IMG/VR virus record: IMGVR_UViG_3300040751_000516
Span: 1 to 23,679 of that record
Direction: 5' to 3' (one strand)
Length of the DNA stretch: 23,679 nucleotides
Source of the DNA: a virus
The notes under the pieces are model-generated. The model did no database searches and had not been told where the DNA came from. It saw only the letters and a list, made by a program, of their open reading frames with translations. The number at the start of each line of letters is the position of its first letter. The first letter of the stretch is position 1. The translations under genes and the position numbers were made by a program. Shown in pieces: positions 19,072 through 23,679 of this stretch.

Positions 19072-20699
19072 TGGGTATTCTTGAAGGTTTAACTGCTAGT
19101 CAATTATCTGACAAATACGTATCTGAAGAGCAGAAGCGCAAAAATGAAGGCTTGATGGATGCGCTGAAGAATATGCCAGAAGAAGCATGGGATAACATGC
19201 ACTGGCTAGATAAAGCCGCACTTATCTCATCTGTAACGCCTGTAGTTAATGCTTCGCCTATCGCATGGGGTCTTGGAGCTGCCGCAGATGTACGTTCTGC
19301 CGTACAAGAACCAGACCAATTCTTTCAGCCTGCTAACCTTGCCATGACTGGATTGAGCTATGCCCCAATGGGTCGTCTTGGCAAGTATGGCGAGCAGCTA
19401 GGAATTTGGGGTGGCGGTACAGCTAAGAATGCCCCCGCTGAAGATATGTTCCAAGCTAGCCAGATGGCTAAACAAGGCGAGAAGCCTGATAGAATTTATG
19501 ACAAGACAAAGATTCGCGTTGATGATGCAGGAAATACCTCATTTGAGATTCCAGACTATCCATCAAATTTAGGCGGAGACTTATCTACATTTAAAGTGGG
19601 TCAGACTGCTACTCTACAAGATGTTCTTAAACATCCTGAGTTGTATAAAAATTATCCTGATATGCAATACATGGATGTCAGATTTACTGATGACCCATCA
19701 AGAAGCGCAATGGCTTGGTACACGCCTTCAGCCGATACCGTAACGTTTAATAAAACTGGTATGCCTAAAGATATTAACGAGCAGCGCAGTACGTTATTGC
19801 ATGAGCTTCAGCATGCAGTTCAAATGAGAGAAGGAACACCTACGGGCGGCAGTATTAGCTTGGGTGAGAAAATTCCTAATATTGCTGACATGGCTCAGAA
19901 TAACATTGCTCGTAAAAAGGCTGATATTGATAAACAGATGGCTGAAAGCAGGGCTGCTCATAATGTTGATGAGGTTTCTATGCTGGCAGAAACTTCTCGC
20001 AAAATGGACGAGATTAATCGTTTACGTGGATACCTTGAGGATTACTACAAGGGCGGCAATCTGACTGATAAACGCCGCCATATCTTTAGCAGCGGCGCAT
20101 CATTGATGGAGCATAATGCTGAGTACAGAATGCGTAACGATATTAGTTGGGCTAAGAAACATCGTCCAAAGTCTGAGCGTAACGCTAACTATGAAGAGTA
20201 CATTCAGCGAGCAATTAAAGCAGGTGAAGAGTCATTAGACCCTAATTTGGTTAAGCAAGTTCGAGCAGAAACTGTTAAAAATCCTACTCAGAAATACGAA
20301 AGAGCAATTAATAAGTGGGTTAAGGATGAAGGGTCTTTGCGCAATCAAAGATATGCGCTTAACGAGGCTCAGGATATTCTCAATCCAATCATTAAAGACA
20401 GAACACAAACAGCAGGTCTTGGTCTTGGTGAACCAACACAATTAAGCAGAAACCGTGCAGGTGCGTTCTGGAACTATGAAAACTTGGCAGGTGAAGCTGA
20501 AGCCAGATTGGTTCAAGAGCGAATGAATACGCCACCAGCCGAACTAGGCAATCCGTTTAGAGGCGAGGTATACTCTCAATACCCATCAATGGGTCAGACG
20601 TATATTAGACCTGATAATTCAGTAGACCCTAATAGTACTTTGGGAGCAGCTGTCTATGAGTTTTGGGATGATATATACAAGAAGCTAGGTTACAAATAA
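19071..20699 (+). CDS. Large HExxH protein, LPD23-like polyvalent domain
   Basis: The protein (542 residues) carries the zinc-metalloprotease-type motif LLHELQHAVQ (H244-E-L-Q-H248) and, far downstream, YENLAGEAEARLVQERM (E475/E477), a pairing seen in large polyvalent protein domain LPD23 of phages and mobile elements. H244, H248 and a glutamate of GEAEAR could bind zinc. The N-terminal 110 residues have a hydrophobic glycine-rich stretch (LISSVTPVVNASPIAWGLG). Placed between terminase and adaptor genes, it may be an internal virion or ejected protein. Peptidase activity is unproven. From about 19470 the codon mix becomes more A/T-rich than in terL, suggesting a separate origin. Confidence 0.78.
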   Translation: MGILEGLTASQLSDKYVSEEQKRKNEGLMDALKNMPEEAWDNMHWLDKAALISSVTPVVNASPIAWGLGAAADVRSAVQEPDQFFQPANLAMTGLSYAPMGRLGKYGEQLGIWGGGTAKNAPAEDMFQASQMAKQGEKPDRIYDKTKIRVDDAGNTSFEIPDYPSNLGGDLSTFKVGQTATLQDVLKHPELYKNYPDMQYMDVRFTDDPSRSAMAWYTPSADTVTFNKTGMPKDINEQRSTLLHELQHAVQMREGTPTGGSISLGEKIPNIADMAQNNIARKKADIDKQMAESRAAHNVDEVSMLAETSRKMDEINRLRGYLEDYYKGGNLTDKRRHIFSSGASLMEHNAEYRMRNDISWAKKHRPKSERNANYEEYIQRAIKAGEESLDPNLVKQVRAETVKNPTQKYERAINKWVKDEGSLRNQRYALNEAQDILNPIIKDRTQTAGLGLGEPTQLSRNRAGAFWNYENLAGEAEARLVQERMNTPPAELGNPFRGEVYSQYPSMGQTYIRPDNSVDPNSTLGAAVYEFWDDIYKKLGYK

Positions 20700-21328
20700 T
20701 GGCTATTACTAACTACACAAATCTACAGACAGCTATCGCGGATTTTCTGAACCGAGATGACCTGACGTCTATTATTCCTACGTTCATCCAGATGGCAGAA
20801 GCCCAGCTTAATCGTGAAGTTCGCCACTGGAAGATGGAAGCACGCACTAGCGGTCAGCAATCAGCTGGCGATCAGTACATGCAAGTGCCAAGCGATTGGC
20901 TTGAGACCATCCGCCTACACCTGACCGGCTCAGGTACTTCAGCACTTACGCTGGCATCACGCGCTGCTATCGCAGACATTCGCGCTAAGAATGAGAATGT
21001 ATCTACGGTATTACCGTATTACTATTGCCACGCTGACGGTCAGTTCGAGCTATATCCAACGCCTACTGAAAACACTGACTTCGAGCTGCTGTACTATCAA
21101 AAAATTCCTGATTTGGCTACCAACAGTACCAACTGGTTGTTGACTGACGCGCCAGACGTTTACCTATATGGGGCTTTGCTCCACAGTGCGCCATACTTAG
21201 CCGAGGATGCTAGAGTCGCGGTTTGGGCGCAAATGTATTCTGCCGCAGTGCAGAATGTGAACAGCGCGTCTGAGAAGGCACGTTACTCCGGCTCTGGCAT
21301 GACACTTAAAGTACGAGGATTGGGCTAA
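20699..21328 (+). CDS. Head-tail adaptor protein (SU10-type)
   Basis: The protein (209 residues) would bind under the portal ring to join head and tail. Its N-terminus (NYTNLQTAIADFLNRDDL, then IPTFIQMAEAQLNREVR) is characteristic of the SU10/gp6-like adaptor group, followed by 'LPSDWLE'-type strands (VPSDWLETIRLHL) and a helical C-terminus. The capsid type and this adaptor fit one another, though they are far apart in the window. It begins in a TAATG overlap and ends in another, within a coupled structural operon. Confidence 0.82.
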   Translation: MAITNYTNLQTAIADFLNRDDLTSIIPTFIQMAEAQLNREVRHWKMEARTSGQQSAGDQYMQVPSDWLETIRLHLTGSGTSALTLASRAAIADIRAKNENVSTVLPYYYCHADGQFELYPTPTENTDFELLYYQKIPDLATNSTNWLLTDAPDVYLYGALLHSAPYLAEDARVAVWAQMYSAAVQNVNSASEKARYSGSGMTLKVRGLG

Positions 21329-21714
21329 TGTCTTTTTCTAATTATTTGGAAAATAAACTGCTTGCACACACATTCAGCGGCACAGCATTTACTGCGCCTG
21401 CGACTATGTATCTTGGCTTGCACACATCAAACCCTGATGAAGATGATTCAGGTACTGAGGTATCTACTTCAGGCACAGCTTACGCTCGACAAACCGTAGC
21501 ATTTACCACTACTGGCAGCACATCATCCAACTCAGCGGCGGTAGAGTATCCAACAGCCACAGCTAATTACGGCACTGTGACCCACGTTGGTGTTTACGAT
21601 GCTTCAACTGGCGGCAACCTGCTTGCATACGCTGCACTGACATCATCTAAGACCATCGAAACAGGTGACGTATTCCGCATCCCAACGGGTGACTTGGATA
21701 TTTCGCTGAACTAA
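21328..21714 (+). CDS. Beta-rich virion protein, common fibre/structural family
   Basis: The 128-residue protein shows a familiar phage pattern: 'MYLGLHTSNP', 'GTEVSTSGTAYARQTVAF', 'YPTATANYGTVTHVGVYD', 'GGNLLAYAALTSSKTI', 'DVFRIPTGDLDISL'. I know this family as an abundant structural protein in phages with siphovirus- and podovirus-like morphology, usually in fibre regions. It is a compact beta sandwich by appearance. It is coupled to the adaptor gene by TAATG, and the next gene follows after 12 bases. Confidence 0.82.
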   Translation: MSFSNYLENKLLAHTFSGTAFTAPATMYLGLHTSNPDEDDSGTEVSTSGTAYARQTVAFTTTGSTSSNSAAVEYPTATANYGTVTHVGVYDASTGGNLLAYAALTSSKTIETGDVFRIPTGDLDISLN

Positions 21715-21726
21715 TAGGGGTCTGTA

Positions 21727-22176
21727 ATGGCACTTGTTCTACGCGACAGGGTAAAGGAAACAACCAGCACAACTGGCACAGGTACTCTTACTCTGACTGG
21801 CGCATCTGATGGCTTCCAGTCATTCAGCGTCATTGGTGATGGCAATACAACGTATTACGCGATTATCAGCGGCAACGACTGGGAAGTTGGCATTGGCACT
21901 TACACTGCATCAGGCACGACCCTGAGCCGTGACACTGTGCTTGAGTCGTCAAACAGCGGCTCTGCAATTAATCTGACTGCGGCGGCTGAAGTGTTTGTCA
22001 CTTATCCTGCTGAAAAGTCGGTAACAGGCGCAATGGGATTTGTTGAGAATGACACCACCATTAGCGTGAACCAAGAGATTACCATCGGTCGTAATGCCAT
22101 GAGCGCAGGTCCCGTAAGTATTGATACTGGCGTATCTGTCACAGTGCCATCTGGCTCAGTTTGGACGATTGTGTAA
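21727..22176 (+). CDS. Tail-fibre-type structural protein
   Basis: The 149-residue protein begins with 'DRVKETTSTTGTGTLTLTGA' and then 'GFQSFSVIGDGNTTYYAI', 'WEVGIGTYTASGTTLSRDTVLES' and 'VFVTYPAEKSV'. This order is common in fibre or spike-associated phage proteins. The C-terminus (VPSGSVWTIV) is a motif shared by many fibre ends. The RBS is AGGGG about 8 bases before ATG 21727. It is part of the fibre cluster that runs to the window end. Confidence 0.84.
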   Translation: MALVLRDRVKETTSTTGTGTLTLTGASDGFQSFSVIGDGNTTYYAIISGNDWEVGIGTYTASGTTLSRDTVLESSNSGSAINLTAAAEVFVTYPAEKSVTGAMGFVENDTTISVNQEITIGRNAMSAGPVSIDTGVSVTVPSGSVWTIV

Positions 22177-22824
22177 ATGTTTGGCATATCAGCACTAGGT
22201 CAGTCACCGTTTTCAGCACTTGGTGTTGTTTACACTGACGGTGCTGCTGCTACCACTGCAAACGCTACTGTTACTGCGTCTGCTCTAAATGTCCAAGATG
22301 CTTATGCAAGCGCATCTGCGTCTGCTTCGGTAAGCTGTGATGCTACCCGTGTCAGAGAGTCTGATTGCGCCCCTGCTGGCGACACATCAATATCTGTCGT
22401 CTATATCAGGGAAAGGATCGATGGGGCTGTATGTGCAGCTACATCCAGTGCTACGGCATCTGCTGAGAGGATTCAAAAAAGCTCAGCATCTACAACAGCG
22501 GCTTCAACTAATACTTGTACTGCAAATGTTACATTGCTTGCCGCATCAAGTATCAGTGCTTCATCTTCTACTACGGCGGCTTGCATTCGTAAGCGTGTAT
22601 TAAATTCTGCTACGGCATCTTGCTTAGCGTCACTATCTGTTATTGGTCGTGAGAAGTGGGAGCCAGAAGCGGAAGCCTCAGATGTTTGGACGCCAATTCC
22701 TGAAGCAAGCGACACTTGGACGCAAATCGCTGAAGCTAGCGACACATGGACGCCAATCACAAACAATACAAGTACATGGACGCCAATCACAAACAACACG
22801 AATACATGGACTAACGCGGCATGA
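22177..22824 (+). CDS. Repetitive fibre protein with decapeptide tail
   Basis: The 215-residue protein starts directly after the upstream stop (one-base gap is absent; TAAATG). It has a middle of about 130 residues with roughly 20-residue units alternating small residues (A, S, T) and R-x-R segments, including seven or more cysteines, and ends with five tandem decapeptides (E-A-S-D-x-W-T-P-I-x, see the repeat entry). Composition fits an elongated beta fibre. Its TGA overlaps the next ATG (ATGA). Function as fibre shaft is inferred. Confidence 0.78.
   Translation: MFGISALGQSPFSALGVVYTDGAAATTANATVTASALNVQDAYASASASASVSCDATRVRESDCAPAGDTSISVVYIRERIDGAVCAATSSATASAERIQKSSASTTAASTNTCTANVTLLAASSISASSSTTAACIRKRVLNSATASCLASLSVIGREKWEPEAEASDVWTPIPEASDTWTQIAEASDTWTPITNNTSTWTPITNNTNTWTNAA
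22672..22821 (+). repeat. Five 30-bp tandem coding repeats (decapeptide units)
   Basis: Five consecutive 30-bp units encode E-A-S-D-V-W-T-P-I-P, E-A-S-D-T-W-T-Q-I-A, E-A-S-D-T-W-T-P-I-T, N-N-T-S-T-W-T-P-I-T and N-N-T-N-T-W-T-N-A-A, ending exactly at the stop codon. The W-T dipeptide is fixed in all five. Units 4-5 differ from 1-3 in the first half, so the array has two subfamilies. Confidence 0.93.
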
Positions 22825-23438
22825 GTAAGGTAAAGATCGAAGGTAACGCAAGCGGTACAGGTACGTTTACCATTGCGGCTCCTAATACGAATACAGATAG
22901 AACACTAACGTTGCCTGATGGTGCAGGTGAATTGCTATTAGCCAATGGTGATGGTAGTCAGCTTACTGGTATTGGTGGTGGTACTTCAGTAGCAATTATT
23001 GAAGAAGTAACTACAGGCACTAATGGTGATACAACAAACGGTACATGGACTACTCGTGTTTTAAATACAATTACTGCTGATGATGATTCTATTGTAACCA
23101 GTCTTTCTAGCAATCAGTTTGTATTAGAAGCAGGTACTTATGTAATCCAATGGTCAACCTATTTTAATACTACAGGTGACAACCAAACCAGATTAAAAAA
23201 TGTAACTGACACTACTTATATGTATGGTCAATCTAGTTGGGCTAACTTAACTAACTATTATGGCGCAGTAAACCCTAGTGGTAACGCCACCTTTACCATA
23301 AGTGCTCAAAAGACATTTCAATTGGAGTATATAGCTAACTCTACTGGCGGTACTTATCCTTATCGTTTAGGTTGGTCACAAACTGACAACGGCGTTGATG
23401 ATATTTGGACTACTGTATTAATTAGCAAAATAGGTTAA
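22821..23438 (+). CDS. Tail fibre protein with C-terminal beta head
   Basis: The protein (205 residues) opens with VKIEGNASGTGTFTIAAP, 'NTDRTLTLPDGAGELLLANGDGSQLTGI', a common phage fibre start. The C-terminal 150 residues (FVLEAGTYVIQWSTYFN, then LKNVTDTTYMYG, FTISAQKTFQLEYIA) form a jelly-roll-like, C1q/TNF-type head that usually binds receptors as a trimer. Codon use becomes more A/T-rich here than in the genes before, as in swapped host-range modules. It overlaps the upstream gene by 4 bases. Confidence 0.84.
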   Translation: MSKVKIEGNASGTGTFTIAAPNTNTDRTLTLPDGAGELLLANGDGSQLTGIGGGTSVAIIEEVTTGTNGDTTNGTWTTRVLNTITADDDSIVTSLSSNQFVLEAGTYVIQWSTYFNTTGDNQTRLKNVTDTTYMYGQSSWANLTNYYGAVNPSGNATFTISAQKTFQLEYIANSTGGTYPYRLGWSQTDNGVDDIWTTVLISKIG

Positions 23439-23441
23439 ACA

Positions 23442-23679
23442 ATGAAATACGCATTAATTACAAACGGCGTTGTAGATTGCATCGCCTACACTCAAAGAGA
23501 AGGATTCATTGAAGTAGCTGATGATGTTTATGGTGGTATGGTTCAATTAGCTGATGGCACATTTGATCTAAGTGATGAAGTTAAAGCAGCTAATCAAGCA
23601 GCTCTAGCAACACAATATCAACGTGATCGTGCAGCAGCATACCCCTCAATAGGCGATCAACTAGACATGATCTATCGTG
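23442..23679 (+). CDS. Fibre-associated protein, 3' end cut by window
   Basis: The gene starts at ATG 23442, three bases after the fibre stop, and stays open to the end of the window (79 complete codons). It begins 'KYALITNGVVDCIAY' and ends within 'RAAAYPSIGDQLDMIYR'. The A-Y-P-x-I-G-D-Q-L-D pattern is common near the C-terminus of small fibre-assembly or XkdW-type proteins next to tail fibres. An assembly-chaperone role is possible. Confidence 0.75.
   Translation, partial: MKYALITNGVVDCIAYTQREGFIEVADDVYGGMVQLADGTFDLSDEVKAANQAALATQYQRDRAAAYPSIGDQLDMIYR

Noticed and set aside
22337-22799. Open frames on both strands over the fibre repeats
   Set aside because: They are by-products of the repetitive A/S/T coding sequence.
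1-23679. CRISPR array, insertion sequence, integrase or attachment site
   Set aside because: I saw no regularly spaced repeats, transposase, integrase or terminal inverted repeats. The only regular array is the coding repeat at 22672-22821.

Overview
The window is 23.7 kb of a tailed double-stranded DNA phage (Caudoviricetes). Every credible gene is on the + strand, and the genes are packed with TAATG or ATGA stop/start overlaps. The capsid protein (DUF5309/SU10-type), P22-like portal, acidic scaffold, SU10-type adaptor and absence of any tape-measure or tail-tube gene suggest a short-tailed phage, but the genome is incomplete here. A lipobox protein and a cleavable signal peptide suggest a Gram-negative host. 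Low-complexity fibre proteins and many small unknown genes resemble marine phages; the host itself is inference. No integrase, attachment site, tRNA or CRISPR array was seen. LAYOUT. (1) 1-3233: end of the portal gene, a small unknown, scaffold, major capsid protein, then a strong UUCG terminator. (2) 3247-7390: small unknown genes, several membrane proteins of holin or XhlA type, a winged-helix metallophosphoesterase, a tiny lipoprotein and two miniproteins, ending at a second terminator. No endolysin is recognisable. (3) 7400-12141: a sigma70-like promoter, then a recombination module: DUF1071/Sak3 annealing protein, a small SSB-tail-like protein, an XRE regulator, zinc and HTH miniproteins, a cytosine-5 methyltransferase whose DNA also carries a long second gene in the +1 frame, and a NinG protein. 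(4) 12138-15502: a second promoter, three small genes, about 500 bp of gene-free but highly structured DNA (candidate large non-coding RNA), an SF2 helicase and a stand-alone CHC2 primase zinc domain. (5) 15513-16966: two more promoters, small acidic and membrane peptides, a terminator abutting a PD-(D/E)XK nuclease-like gene, and a small exported protein. (6) 16979-23679: terminase small and large subunits, an unknown, an HExxH polyvalent-type protein, head-tail adaptor, and a run of beta-rich fibre genes cut by the window end. HOW IT FITS TOGETHER. Portal, scaffold and capsid build the head; terminase packages DNA, probably recognising repeats near its own gene start; adaptor and fibres finish the particle. 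The annealing protein, SSB-like protein, NinG, helicase and nuclease candidate form a recombination/replication set, and the methyltransferase may protect phage DNA. Three of the four internal promoters share TTGAC-N7-TTTAC and seven central genes use a GAGGT ribosome site, suggesting shared timing. The most unusual items are the dual-coded methyltransferase gene, the structured RNA region at about 12919-13390, the terminator that ends exactly at a start codon, and the repeat cluster over the terS start.
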